Source: Psoroptes ovis (Eukaryota; Arthropoda; Arachnida; Sarcoptiformes; Psoroptidae). Taken from it: DNA of 64,000 bases. Both the position numbers and the translations under genes were made by a program. The stretch lies in contig PQWQ01000001.1 in assembly GCA_002943765.1 (NCBI GenBank), forward strand, positions 3,941,501-4,005,500, given 5' to 3'. Positions 50,240 through 63,062 of the stretch are shown here, in pieces; positions within the stretch are counted from its first letter, which is position 1; every line of letters starts with the position of its first letter. Below the pieces are notes generated by a model. The model did not search any database. It was not told where the DNA came from and was given only the letters and a program-made list of their open reading frames with translations.

Positions 50240-53200
50240 ATGATAAAAATGAAATCGACAACTAGAACGACGGCGACAACGACAACGACAATGGATGATA
50301 ATGATGCAAATATTATAAATCAAATTGAATTCAATAATTTGAATAATAATCATAATAATAGCAATACCAGCAATATTAATTCTAATAATAAAATGAATCT
50401 TAATAGAAGAAATCAATATAATAATAATATAATGAAATCATTCCTAATATTCTTAATATTTAATCAAATGATACATTTATCATTGAGTCAATGTAAGTGG
50501 AAATTTTGATTTTTGAATTAGAATTTGATTTAATTCCTAAAAACTCATTTTCCATAAATTTCAGATAAAACTTCATCAACATTTTTTGAATATAAAGATA
50601 CGACAGCAGCTTTAAATACACCGTTCGCTGAACAATTACGTGATTCACGTTTATGTATAGCTAAAACAACATGTGGTGATTGTATTAAAACAAAAGAATG
50701 TTCTTGGTGTAATGTTCCTGGTAATTTTTCTGAAGATCGTTGTAATACAATGCTTAAACTACAAGAAATGGGTTGTCCATCAATGCATCTTTATTCACCT
50801 GTCACAACATTTGAATTACTTGAAAATGAAGATTTATCGAATAAGACTGATGAAAATATGGATCCGATACAATTGAAACCACAACGTGTATCGATGCGTG
50901 TACGGCCACAAATACCGAAAACATTTCAATTGACATTTAAACAAGCATTAGATTATCCAGTCGATTTATATTATTTGATGGATTTATCTAAATCTATGGA
51001 AGATGATAAAGCTAAATTAGCTGAACTTGGTCATGTACTTGCGCAAACTATGAAAAATTTAACCAACAATTTCCGTCTTGGTTTCGGTTCATTTGTTGAT
51101 AAAATTGTAATGCCTTATGTTAGTATTGTACCAGAAAAGTAAGTATATTTCACTAAGCTGATTCCAAAGAATTTCATTTTGAATTCAATTTTTTTCTTAA
51201 AGATTAAATGCTCCTTGTACTGGTTGTGCTGCACCATACGGTTTCAAAAACCACATGAGTCTTGATACCGATTCAAGTGATTTTGTACAAAAAGTAAATG
51301 ATACACAAATATCAGGTAATCTTGATGCACCGGAGGGTGGTTTCGATGCAATAATGCAAGCAATCGTCTGTAAAAATGATATCGGTTGGCGAGAAAAATC
51401 ACGTAAATTATTAGTATTTTCAACTGATGCCGGTTTTCATTATGCTGGTGATGGTAAACTTGGTGGCATTGTAAAACCGAATGATGGTGATTGTCATTTA
51501 GATCGTGATGGTTTATATACTGAAAGTATAACACAAGATTATCCTTCAATTAGGTTTGTATTTTTTTCATTTTGCTGTAATAATTTCTAAGTAACTCGAT
51601 CAAATTTTCTTTTTCATAATCATATTAGTCAAATCAATCGTAAAGTTCGTGAACATCATGTAAATATAATATTTGCCGTTACCAAAGATCAATTTCATAT
51701 TTACAATCAATTAGTTGGTGGACATAATCATTCATTATCATTAATTGAAGGTTCATCTGCTGGCATGCTTGCCGGTGATTCATCAAATGTTGTGCAATTA
51801 ATTGTTGATGAATATCAAAAAATAACATCTGCTGTTGAATTGAAAGATAATGCAACCAATAACATACAAATGACTTATGCATCTGCATGTTTAGGCCAAC
51901 GTAAAGAAGCGACTAGCGTTTGCAAAGGTTTACGTGTTGGTGATAGTGTTGATTTTGATATTACATTAATGGTCGAATCATGTCCACCGAATCGTAATGA
52001 TTGGAAACAAACAATCAAAGTCTATCCAGTCGGCTTAAATGATGCCTTATATATTGATTTAGAAATTATTTGTGAATGTGATTGTGAAAAAGAAGAAAAT
52101 CGTCAAGACAAGAGTCCTGAATGTGGTTACAAAGGTAGCTATCAATGTGGCATTTGTAATTGTGATCTTAATTATTATGGCCGAAGATGTGAATGTGATG
52201 CTAAAGATTCTAATCCAGATGAAAAAGAAGCAAGCTGCTTCAGAGGTAATGATACCAAAGTTTGTTCAGGACGTGGTATTTGCCGGTAAGAATATAATTC
52301 TAATATACTCATGGATATTTCAATTAATTTCATTTTTTTCAAATTATTTAGTTGTGGTGAATGTGAATGTTACAAACGTGATTCGCCAGATGAAAAAGTA
52401 ACAGGAAAATATTGTGAATGTGATAATTTCAGTTGTGATCGATACAATGGACTCGTTTGTTCTGGACCTGATCATGGTACATGTGAATGTGGTTCATGTG
52501 TTTGTAAAGAAGGCTGGGAAGGTGTTGATTGTAGTTGTCCAAAAAGTAATGAACAATGTATTAAACCTGATACAGATAAAATTTGTTCAGGCCATGGTGA
52601 ATGTATTTGTGGTCAATGTAGATGTTTTACAAATCAAACTGAACAATATACTGGACAATATTGTGATGAATGTCCAACATGTAAAAATCGTTGCGATGTT
52701 TACAAAGATTGTGTTGAATGTCAAATATTTCATGAAGGACCATTGGCAGCCGATGAATGTCGAAATTGTACATTTAATTCAATTGCTGTTAATGAATTAG
52801 ATTCTAAAGATGGTGAATTATGTGTCGTTTGGGATGAAAATGATTGTGTATTTCATTTCAAATATACATTCGATGAAATGGAAAATCAAATCTATATATT
52901 TGCACAAGAACCAAAAGATTGTCCAGAACCAGTGAATATATTAGCGATTGTAATCGGTGTTATTGTCGGTATCGTATTGATAGGTATTGCATTCTTATTA
53001 ATATGGAAATTATTAACAACAATTAAAGATCGTCGTGAAGTTGCAAAATTCAATGAAGAACGTTTGAATGCTAAATGGGAAACGGTAAGTTTATTGGTTC
53101 AATTATTAATACTCAGGGATTCCATATATGTTGAATATTCAATTTTCAATTTCCATTTTTCTTTTTTATTTCATTTTATCTAAAACATGTGCACAACAGG

Positions 53201-53265
53201 GAGTGAATCCAATATTCAAAAAAGCAACCACAACATTTAAAAATCCAACATATAGTGGAAAATAA
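50240..53265 (+). CDS. Beta integrin (betaPS/myospheroid type)
   Basis: Six exons (50240-50492, 50565-51138, 51203-51553, 51629-52285, 52352-53084, 53200-53265) close in phase to 877 aa. After a PSI domain (CGDCIKTKECSWC) comes the beta-I domain with the MIDAS motif DLSKSMEDD (Asp224 onward) and SGNLDAPEGGFDA. Cys-rich I-EGF repeats follow (CECDC, CGECECY, CSGHGECICGQC), then a tail domain, a membrane helix (about 808-832) and a cytoplasmic tail with KLLTTIKDRREVAKFNEE, NPIF and NPTY, the talin/kindlin sites. It pairs with alpha integrins for cell-matrix adhesion. The upstream ATG adds 64 Thr/Asn-rich residues before a good signal peptide; the internal ATG at 50432 (MKSFLIFLIF) gives a normal secretory start and is the likelier start. 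A poly(A) signal is at 53282-53287. Confidence 0.96.
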
Positions 53266-54327
53266 TGAAATCAATGCGGCGAATAAAAAATCAATATCCA
53301 TTTAAATCATGGAAAATATATTTTATTTTATTTAAAATCTTGTCTTATTTTTGTGATATATACATGAAGATATACTGAAAATATACAAAAATAATTAATG
53401 CACTAAAATTTATTCAAAATAATCGACAAGAGATGCAAAGAAAAAACCTGCATAACCCTTTGAAAATCTTGGGAATAAAATTAATGATTATTCACCGAAA
53501 AAAAACACCCATCGAATATTGACTACAATTTCAATATGCAGCTTTATTAAAATCAAATATTGAATTAATAATTTTTAGTCGATTTATTATTATCATTATC
53601 AATTTTTAATTTTAATTTTCAAATTCAAAATACATGTTCGTCATCATATACAAATTCAATAATAATGGTAATAATAATGATGATTTCACCCATTTTTTTC
53701 CCTTGATTATTTTTTTGAAATATAAATTATCATTTGCATTTTATTATATTTTATTTTATTTTTTAAAAATAATTAAATTCTTGTGCCAAAAAGTGTATCA
53801 TTTTTACTGTTGTTGTTGTTGTTATATTATCATCACCAAACTAATCAAAAATTCAATAAGAATCATCTTCAAAAGTACAAATCTTCCTGCTTTGAATAAA
53901 TCATCCATAAAAAAATTTCATCATTTCGTTCAAAGTCCTTGAGCCTAAGCATTTCTATCATTTTCACATATTTATTCTGATTAATTTTGATTTTTCTCTT
54001 CAATTTATTAATTATAATTGATTAAATGTTCATTATAATTTTTTAGTTAAAATTTGAATTTGTTTTTGTATATTTTTTTTTGCTCTAAAATTTAAAACTT
54101 AAACTCGAATCATCAATACACACAAGTACAACAAATAACTTTTCTGATTCATTTCAATTAATTTTTATTCATAAATATTTTCTTATTTCATTAATTGATA
54201 ATAATAATAAAATAATGATTTTATTTATTTAAAAATTAAACAAACATTTTCAAGTAAACATGATCAACACGTTTACTTTTTTGGTCAATTTTATGGTAAT
54301 CATTTGGTCATATTAGATTCGATTGAT
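53266..54327. other. Integrin 3' UTR and convergent spacer
   Basis: Holds the integrin poly(A) signal (53282-53287) and, at the right, TTTATT motifs at 54220-54229 that read AATAAA on the minus strand for the small secreted gene. No coding frame is credible. Confidence 0.6.
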
Positions 54328-54549
54328 TTAGCCATAATAATTTCCCATTATTTGCCGTAAAATACCACGTCCACGACCCCAAAGATGATAACGTAAGCCT
54401 TTACCGTATGGTAATGGCCAATAACCGGCACCTACACCTGTTCCAGCATAATAATGCGGTAACATCGATATGAATGTTGTTGCCATTGTTGTTGTTGTGA
54501 TGATGATTATCAGCAGCATCATTACCGCGATTGCGAATGATGATTTCAT
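54328..54549 (-). CDS. Small secreted Gly/Tyr-rich peptide, unknown function
   Basis: A single-exon 73-aa frame starting ATG at 54549. Residues 1-23 or so (MKSSFAIAVMMLLIIIITTTT) form a signal peptide with a basic start, hydrophobic core and small residues near the cut. The mature part, about 50 residues, is rich in Gly, Tyr, Trp, Leu and Arg with no cysteine (segments HYYAGTGVGAGYWPLPYGKG, RYHLWGRGRG, GNYYG). A TATA box and TCAGTG initiator 30 bases apart lie just upstream (62-base 5' UTR), and AATAAA signals lie about 100 bases past the stop, so the unit looks complete and possibly highly expressed. The composition is like small cuticle, silk-like or antimicrobial glycine-rich peptides. The Gly-Lys and Gly-Arg pairs after PY and LW could also be amidation sites of a peptide precursor. 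I recognise no family. Confidence 0.7.
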   Translation of the reverse strand: MKSSFAIAVMMLLIIIITTTTMATTFISMLPHYYAGTGVGAGYWPLPYGKGLRYHLWGRGRGILRQIMGNYYG

Positions 54550-54607
54550 TTTTTTATTCGAAACAATTTTTTAAAATGTCGTCGAATGATGTCATAAACA
54601 CTTTGGT

Positions 54608-54641
54608 CACTGAATTTTACGATTCACTGAACCAATTTATA
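54608..54641 (-). promoter_or_regulatory. TATA + initiator core promoter of the small secreted peptide gene
   Basis: On the minus strand TATAAA starts at 54641 and TCAGTG spans 54613-54608, putting the initiator A (54611) 30 bases downstream of the TATA start. The start codon follows after a 62-base leader. The spacing is nearly the same as upstream of SPTLC2. Confidence 0.65.
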
Positions 54642-56483
54642 TGCAAGAAATTTTGGAAAATTATTGATCGGCCGGAAACAGGTTGAGGTTATGCGGATCT
54701 CTTCGCCATCATTCATCATTGTGTTTTCCATTTATTGATTCAAAGTCAAGTTTCTTCATTTCTTCGACAAATTAATTCAAATAACGATGAATTTCGATGG
54801 CATTTCATTGTTGTTAGGACATTCTTTTTTTTGCTCAATTCAATATTTATCATTTGTCGGCAATGTTTACACAAATATGTCACAATTGTCAACAACGAAA
54901 AAAGGACATTTGAATAATTATTATTTGTTTGATCATCATCAAAACACTTTTGATCTATTGATATTGATATTGATTGATTGATTCAAAGTTGTTAACAAAC
55001 TCTCTAGGAATTGTGTTTGATCAATTTTGAATGAATCAAATCGACAAAAAAAACCATATGGACAATGTAATAAAAATTCTTTTAATTGCTCCGATCCTAA
55101 GATTCCAAGTATTAAGATCAGCTTTCTGGAAATTCATTTCAAAAAAAAAAAACATGCTCAAACATGTCAAATAGTCTCTGGTATTTGATATTTTTTTCAA
55201 ATTTCATTCTTCAAATTTTTGTTTTTATCCAATAAAATATTTTTCGCTGTTGGAGTTTTTTTGGTAAGGTTTAACCATTTAAAATAATCATCTGCATTGG
55301 AATTTCGGCAACCCTTTAATATCTACATGCAATTATTGATCATTATTGTTTATCCTAAATTTTTGTGAACAAGCTTTGTCATCTGGATGTTTGTTTATCG
55401 TTCGTTTGTTGTTGTTGATTCATAGCCATCAACAAAAACAATAAACGAACGACAATAAAAAAACATAGAGAAAGGATTAAAATTCCATAAATAATAAACG
55501 ATTGAAGAAAAATGTTCGTTCAATTCTTCATATCTTCTATGTTATAGCTTGTAGGCTTTTGGCAGAGATAATATTTTTTACCCCTTTCGTTTTTTTTGTA
55601 CTATTTTATACTAGTATTTTGTGCAATTGCAAGGCCTTGCTTGCTCAGTTTTTGTGTGTTTAAGCATGCATTTGATGAGCAAATTTTGAATATTTTACAC
55701 GTAAAATACAAAACCCTTTACTGACATAATTTTTTGCATTCGATTTTGCTTGGTTTGTTCGTTTTTCGTCGTAATCGATTCGTGATTTCGTTGTTGATAT
55801 TTCTTTTGACCCTTAGGTTTTCTGTTGTTTTTTCAAAGGTTTTCAAGAAAATTTTTTTCGAAGGAGGAGTTGAGCAAAGTCGAAGCATTTGATGGTTGGA
55901 CAAATGAGCAAAGGTCCTGTGTGGCCAACAGCAAAGCAACCTGTCAAATGGTTTTAGGGGACAACAAACCAAACCAAGCCAAAATGGCCATAGAAAGCTT
56001 CAAATTTTGTTTATTTCAATTCATTTTTCTTGGTTTTGTTCTTCGAAATCGATGATGATAATGGTCATAATTCAAGTCAAAGTCAACCAAAAAATTCAAA
56101 ATTCAAATTTTCAAAATTTCAAGTTCAACGTACTTTTCATTCATTCATTCATTCATTTGTTCTTCGTCTTATTGCTCATTGCTTTTTCTTGCCTCCCTCA
56201 ATGCCTGATTAGTGTTTAGTGGTTGGTTGGTTGCTTGCTTGCTTTATTCAACAAGATCTTAGGGATTTTAATTTCAATCAATAATATCATTATTATTAAA
56301 CCAATTCTTTTCCTGTGAGTGTGTAAGGTTGAAAAAAATCATTGAATCATTTTCAAGTTGATCATTGATCAATGTCAATGTTTGAGTGAGTGTCGACTTA
56401 TGATTGTGATTTTTTTTGCTCGAAAAGCACCTCAAAAAAAAAATTTTTGATTGTTTTTGAATTTGTTCATTCAACAAAAAAAA
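54642..56483. other. Region between small secreted gene and CBM14 gene
   Basis: AT-rich, with no accepted gene. Open frames at 55718-55972 (minus) and 55825-56055 (plus) overlap each other on opposite strands and lack family features, start context or splice support. The CBM14 gene promoter must lie at the right, but no TATA/initiator pair with correct spacing was found. Confidence 0.5.
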
Positions 56484-57776
56484 ATGTCGACGATATACCA
56501 AATTTTCATCATATTCATTATTTATCAACAAAATTTGCAGTCGATATTTGCAGCACCAGCTGTTTCCGAATCTGATCTGAAAACATTAACAACAACATCG
56601 CCAGCACCGATAAATGTACCAACTGTTGCATCAATACAAATATTATCAACATGTAAACAAGGACAATATTTTAAACATGATTGTAAATTGTATATCAGTT
56701 GTGAAAATGGTAAATGGCGTCGTAATTTTTGTCCTGAAAATAAATATTGGAATCAAATTGCAAAAAAATGTGATGACATACATAATGTTCCTGAATGTTA
56801 TGCAATGTATTTGAATATACAACGTAATGCAAGATCGATGATGATGATGAATTCAAAATCAACTGAAACGACATCAAATAAACAGTCACAATCATTGATT
56901 GATAATCGAAATAAAATAATATCATCCTCTTCATCATCATCATCGATGAATGATAATAGAAAATATATTGAATATGATGATGAATATGAAGAAGAAGATG
57001 AAGAAGACGATATTAATAATGAAAACGATAATGATAATTACAAAGAAAATGGTGATGATAATAATAATACAAAACATAAAAGTATGATTTATTCTCATGA
57101 AGATACTAAATCACCGAAATCAATAATTGAAAAACCTTATTTTTCATCCAAAGATTATGAAGATTATGATGATAATGACGACGATAATGATGATGATTAT
57201 AATAATGGTGAAGAAAATTTCAATGCTCAAGAATCAACAACAATGATCAAACAACCGGCACAACCAATGAAACGAAGCGATTCATCATCTAGCCATTCAA
57301 TGATCGACAACAACAAAGGAATCCAAACACCAGCAACAACCACTAATAATGATAATAAACGTAAAAAATCAACGAATAAAGCCATAAATAATCAGATAAA
57401 TCGTTCATCGACGACTACGACACCATCGACAACGACAACAATCACACCAACTTATGGTAAAATTTGTATTGTTCGTGGTAAACGAATCGAATGTCAAGAT
57501 CAAATTGATAATGAAATCGATACAATCATTGAGCCATCATCATCATCATCACCATCATCGAAAACAACAACAACAACTGACGAGTCAAATAAATCAAAAA
57601 CAATCATGGATAATAATAAATGTCATAATCAGCAGCCATCATCAATCAATGATAATATCAATTATCATCATTATACATTTACGATAGAAATTAAAATTGA
57701 TGATAAAATAATTGATCGTTTGGAACGTCTGTATCGAACAATCGTATATTATATAAGTTTTCAATTTTTATTTTGA
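56484..57776 (+). CDS. Secreted protein with one CBM14 chitin-binding domain and acidic low-complexity tail
   Basis: A single-exon 430-aa frame. I take the ATG at 56484 as start because it follows a run of A and opens a signal peptide (STIYQIFIIFIIYQQN... to FAAPA). The mature N-terminus holds six cysteines in the peritrophin-A/CBM14 pattern: STCKQGQYF, HDCKLYISC, RRNFCPENKYW, KKCDD and PECYA. This fold binds chitin in cuticle or gut peritrophic matrix (family knowledge). The remaining 300 residues or so are Ser/Thr/Asn-rich with strongly acidic blocks (DDEYEEEDEEDD; DYDDNDDDNDDDYNNGEE), a short Cys pair (GKICIVRGKRIECQDQ) and a hydrophobic end (RTIVYYISFQFLF). One CBM14 with a long disordered acidic/Thr-rich (O-glycosylation-prone) region suggests a cuticular or mucin-like protein. 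A poly(A) signal is at 57912-57917. Confidence 0.8.
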   Translation: MSTIYQIFIIFIIYQQNLQSIFAAPAVSESDLKTLTTTSPAPINVPTVASIQILSTCKQGQYFKHDCKLYISCENGKWRRNFCPENKYWNQIAKKCDDIHNVPECYAMYLNIQRNARSMMMMNSKSTETTSNKQSQSLIDNRNKIISSSSSSSSMNDNRKYIEYDDEYEEEDEEDDINNENDNDNYKENGDDNNNTKHKSMIYSHEDTKSPKSIIEKPYFSSKDYEDYDDNDDDNDDDYNNGEENFNAQESTTMIKQPAQPMKRSDSSSSHSMIDNNKGIQTPATTTNNDNKRKKSTNKAINNQINRSSTTTTPSTTTTITPTYGKICIVRGKRIECQDQIDNEIDTIIEPSSSSSPSSKTTTTTDESNKSKTIMDNNKCHNQQPSSINDNINYHHYTFTIEIKIDDKIIDRLERLYRTIVYYISFQFLF

Positions 57777-60221
57777 AAAAATATCAAGCAAAAAACATTG
57801 TAAATTCATATTGTAAAATCATTATTCATTTTATATCATTTTGAATTTCATTTCAATATTTCATCATTCAATCTTTCAGATTATATCTGTGCAATTATCA
57901 ATGAATGTTTAAATAAAAGCGAATTTTTTGTCCATTTCTTCACCAAAAAAAATATCAAACTTTTCATTAGTTTTTCATTTATTTCATCGAAAAATCAACG
58001 ACAAAATAAACATTCGCAACACCACTGGCACCAAATGGATTATGTTCATTTGTTTTTGTTTTTTGCTTTTCATTTGTTTTTCAAATTGTCATTTATTTTT
58101 CGATGTTTTAATCCTTGTTTCGCATATTTTCGTTGCTGGTCGGTTTTATTATTAAAGGTTTTTCTTTTTTGGTCGTTGTTTGTTGGCATTTACATTGATT
58201 ACACCATTATCATCGCCACAACTATTGATAGTCGATCGGCAACACGGCGACGACAGCCAAAAATTTCATTGAACAAAGACAAAAAATCATTAGAGACAAA
58301 GACATGCATAGATATGTATGCATGAATGTAATGGCATTTTTGCATATAAAATTATGGTAATAATGGTGAATGGTGATAATGGTAAATGACACAATCATCA
58401 TCATGTCATTTGCAAAAAATAATGACAAATGAATAATTTATTTATTTATGTGTTTTTTTGGCTTTGGCTTTGAGCATTAGACATTGACACCAGCCACAAC
58501 ACCAAACAACTAACCAATAAACAAACAAACGAACCGAAATCATTTTTTATCCTTCGCAGAGACAATCGGCCACCACCAGTAGTAGTCATTCGAGACAAAT
58601 ATGTATAATTTGCTAAATATCATCGATTTTGGAATTTCGAAGAAAAAAAATTTTTTAAATTCAAATTTTTTTTATTTTTTTTAAATTTTTCCGGTCAAGA
58701 AATTCACAAATTTCCGAATTTTTTTCGATTCTCAACCCTTTCATTGATTTATCGATCAATTGATTGATTGATTGATTGATTGCTGGTCTTGTTTTTCTTA
58801 TGAATTTATCAGTGAAATCATTATGGAAATATCTTCATTTATTTCATTGAGATACATGTTATTCATCAATGTATATCTATATTTATACATGACAAATATT
58901 GTAAAATTTTGAAGAAAAAAAATTCCTGAAATTGTTGACATTTTTTTTTTTTTTTGAAATTTCTCATAAATTATCATCGGTATTCGATATGACCATTATT
59001 TGAAATATTATCAGCTCGGCGATAGCATTGAAATGATTTTACATGAAACATGTATTGATTTGGCCCACCATCAATGATTATTAGCTGGAATTTTTTTTTC
59101 CAAATTTATTTTTTAAGTTTCATTTGGCTCGAAATATTTTTGTTTTTGAAAGAAATATTGCTTTGATTGATGAACAGATAAGAGAAATTCTCAATAATTG
59201 TTGTTTGGTCAATTTCATCAGTGATTGATTCATTGATTCATTCATTCAAATAGCTGCTGATAAGAATCTTTGTCAAATGTTTAAAATTTGTTTTTAAAAA
59301 ATTGTCCATAAACAAATATGAATATTCAATCCAAGGTAATTTATTTGTCAATTATTGTTATTAGTCCAATATTTTTGTTGAATATGGATTCCTATTTTGA
59401 TTTGACAATGATTTTACTTTATTTGATTCGTTTCGGTTTGAACGCTTTTTGGTTGTACAATCTCGATACATAATTATCCATTTACCCATTCATTCCAAAG
59501 AATTCATTTAGTTTATTTATCTTTCGAAGATCTTTTGATCTTCTAATCACTAAAACAAATCAATCAATTATGATTGATTACTTGTTTTAAAAAGGTTTCA
59601 AATCGAAAATGTGCACTTATTAATTATTGAAAAGAAATTATTAAAAGCATTAAGCGGCTTTTTTTGGTTTTTTTTGAAGAAAAAATATTCCTTGATCAAT
59701 TTCATAATTCCAGAAATGTTTTTAAATATTATACCAGGAAATTTTTTAAAAATTGGTTGGAAATTCTAGTAAATACCAGAAGTACCGAAATCAGGAATTA
59801 TGAAATGTGATTTATGGATTGATTCAGTTGATTTCGTCAAATAATTTTAACAGATTTCAATTTAATGAAATTCTATTTGAATCAGATGACAATGATGGGG
59901 ATGATGATTCAATTTTTTTTTCAAAATTACTTTGAAAATATTGAATGTCAATGAACTAATTTCATTAAAAGACAAGGTTTCATCGACATAAATTGAATCA
60001 TGACTATCATTGACCGACCGATCAGCCGAGCCGAATATGAACTGCAACGTCATTTCAAGTGGATTCTATCTGTTAGTGGCTTGGAAATAGAAATGGAAAT
60101 GTTTTTGACAAAATGCGAAATTCGACATTAATGATGATGATGATGTTACTAAAAGTTTAATCTGCAATTTCATTCCATTTTATTATCTTTCAGTACAAAA
60201 AAATTAAAATAAAAAAATAAA
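57777..60221. other. Region between CBM14 gene and CDC50 gene
   Basis: Starts with the CBM14 3' UTR (AATAAA 57912-57917) and ends with the CDC50 leader. An acceptor-like TATCTTTCAG ends at 60194, 28 bases before the CDC50 ATG, so a non-coding first exon probably lies in this stretch. GATT repeats occur near 58760-58782. No coding gene is accepted. Confidence 0.55.
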
Positions 60222-61660
60222 ATGTTGCCAACGACGGAAAGAATTGCATTAAAAGATAAAGATAAATATTCACTGTCGAAGATTTGGTCAACATTTCGTG
60301 ATTATTTTTCAATAAAAAATTATAAAACACAACAATTACCAGCATGTCGTCCATTAATATCATTTTATTCAATATTTGCTACATTTTTAATAACATCAAT
60401 AATATTGCTAACAATTGGCATCGGTTTTATGTGTATTTCATTTTATGGTGATCAACAATTTAAAATTGATTATACTGATTGTATTCCATTAATCGGTAGC
60501 CGTTCATGTTCACAAATATTAATCGATTGGCGTGAACGTTTTGATGGTCAATGGCCACCACCAAAATGTATTTGTTGGTATAAATTCATTTTACCTGAAT
60601 CATTCCGTTCAAATGTTTATATTTATTATTCATTAACCAATTATTATCAAAATCATTTACATTATATTCGTTCGAAAGATTTTTCACAATTTCATGGTCA
60701 TCCAAGTTTAAGTCCGGATTGTGAACCATTTCGTTATAAAACAATTCGTGTTAATAATAATAATAACAATAATCGTTATAATCAAATAAATGTATCTAAA
60801 AATAACACTCAACAATATGAACGTCGTGGTATTGTTCCATGTGGAACACGAGCCAATAGTCTATTCAATGATACATATCAAATGTGGTATATGGATTATG
60901 GTAATCGTACCATACGTACAGTACCGATGACACGTACAAATATTGCATGGCCAATTGATAAATCGATAACGAATTCGATCGATTATAGGGTGTTTGAAAA
61001 TTTTACCAATCCACCATATTGGGGAAATAAAACAATATTCGATTTAGATCCATCGAATCCAGATAATAATGGATTACAAAATGAAGCATTAATCGTATGG
61101 ATGCGTGTGGCTGCATTTCCTGATTTTCGTAAACTTTATGCAAGAATTATTCATCATCCACGTACCGCGTTTGCTAAATCTTTGCCAAGCGGTCAATATT
61201 ATTTGAAAATTGATTACAGTGAGTCTTTTTCTTAAAACTTATTCATTTGAACACAATTAAATTGACTTTATCAATTAAATCATTACAAAAATAAAAAAAT
61301 CTCCTAGATTATCCAGTTAAAGAATTTCGTGGTCGTAAAATTTTTATGATTTCAAATACAAACAAATACATTGGTGGTCCATACATGTTTCTATCGATCA
61401 TTTATCTAATCGTTGGTATTGTTTGTTTTATATGGACATTTATATTGTTTACATTTCAGCGACGTTTTGGTAAAAGTGAATATGAATTATCGAAAATTGA
61501 TCGCCATACACCATATGAATATGATTCAGACTATGAACAACGAAGACAACAGCTAAGACAAAGGAAAAAATTGAAATGTCGTACCGATAATGCAAATAAC
61601 AAACTGCAATTATCACCAGCAACAGTCACAGCAGCAGCGCAAGAAAGTCTTAAATTTTGA
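60222..61660 (+). CDS. CDC50/TMEM30 family P4-ATPase (flippase) beta subunit
   Basis: Two exons (60222-61218, 61308-61660) join in phase to 449 aa. It has a cytoplasmic N-terminus, TM1 (about 45-74), a long extracytoplasmic domain and TM2 (about 358-382), the CDC50 layout. Family signatures are YYSLTNYYQNHLHYIRSKD, GIVPCGTRANSLFND, IAWPIDKS, DPSNPDNNGLQNEALIVWMR, FPDFRKLYARI and LPSGQYYLKIDYNYPVKEFRGRK. NxT/NxS glycosylation sites occur in the loop. These proteins carry P4-ATPases out of the ER and are required for flipping phosphatidylserine and phosphatidylethanolamine. The C-terminal tail (about 67 residues, Arg/Gln-rich) is longer than in human TMEM30A, and an Asn run interrupts the loop after the RYKTIRV segment. 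A probable non-coding 5' exon is spliced at 60194. A poly(A) signal is at 61902-61907. Confidence 0.95.
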
Positions 61661-63062
61661 TTCAGCAGAAAATCCTAAATTTTGATTCAGCAAAAATTTT
61701 CTCAAAATTTTGACAAAATTTCAAAATTTAAAATTTCTATGAGTGATAATTAGCTTTGAATTTTTGTTTCATTGATTTCAATGAAATATTTGCAAAACAA
61801 AATTTGCAAGTTTGCACCTATTTCGATTTCTCAAAGTACATTTATAAATTCTAATTTTATAAATAATTTAAGTGAAAAAAAATTGTTTTATTTTTTTCAG
61901 TAATAAATGAAATGATAATTCCAAGAATTCATTTATTTTTGAATGAATCAAAGAATGAAACGAAATGGAATTGATTAATGAATTTGAACTGATGAATGAA
62001 TGAGTGAATGAATTGAAGAATTGGAACAAAAAATAGAATTGAAAGAATTGATCAATTTGAATAAAATCATGAATCATTGAAAAATTTGTGATAATGAACG
62101 ATGAAATTTACAAATGATAATGAATAGGAGACGGGGAAAGTAAAATTTGTGTAAATATATGAAATTCTTCGTTGAATTTGTGAAAATGTGTGTCAATGAG
62201 TTTGTGTTGGTGAGTGCAAATATTTATTCTCCTCTTCCCAAAATTATTATGATGATGAATTCTTTGTACCCAAAGACAAAAAGGTACTTGAATCAAAGAG
62301 GTGTTTGTATGAATGTTTATGTTTGAGTTAGTATTGAATGAATGCAAAAATTTGTTTCATAAATATCAAATGATCACGATAATAACAACAATCTTAGTGC
62401 AATGAATTCTTTGATGATTCATTCATTGATTGGAGCCTTTGAATTGATCCAGTTTCGAAGATGGTGGGAGAAAAATGAAAAGATGAATTATGTTGTTTAC
62501 AGCTAAAAATTATGAATAAAAAAATGTGTCAATCATAATTGTAATAAATGAAAAATTTACATAATAATAATATTGATAATAATAAAGCCTATCAAGTTGT
62601 TCTTATTGTTATTCATATTCATTTCATCACAGTGAAATGTGTTTTGTTTTGTTTTTTGTGTTAATAAATGTGTGTTGGTGTGTTTATTATATCATCATAT
62701 TCTATCGAAATTTAGAAGCCAACAAGATTCAATTCATCATTTATTTCAATAACATTGTCAAATCTAATTCATGCGTACCACACCACATTGTAAACATTGT
62801 TTCAATTGTCCTAAACCATTATCATCATATATGAGCTTATTCCGCTGAATTGATCGATTGACTTTTTTTTCGAAGAAATTATTTTGTGTTGATAAATTCC
62901 AAATTTGGTCACATTATCATCTTTGTATCAAATGGAAATGTTCGTTCACTTCCGATATATTTGCTGTGATTTTTAATTTTTCGATTATGAATTGTTTGTA
63001 GCTGCTGCTGTAAGAATGTGATAATTTCTGATGATTTCTTATGGAAAATAATAAAACGCTGA
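61661..63062. other. Convergent spacer between CDC50 and the right-edge GPCR
   Basis: Holds the CDC50 poly(A) signal (61902-61907) and, for the minus-strand GPCR, TTTATT at 62740-62745 (AATAAA on minus). The open frames are low-complexity, mostly made of ATTCATT-type repeats, and I accept none. Confidence 0.55.

Noticed and set aside
55718..56219. Overlapping frames on both strands upstream of the CBM14 gene
   Set aside because: Mutually overlapping on opposite strands, no signal peptide, domain or splice support; region reads as intergenic or leader sequence.
56451..56483. Upstream extension of the CBM14 protein
   Set aside because: The extension begins with TTG; the ATG at 56484 has better context and opens directly into the signal peptide.
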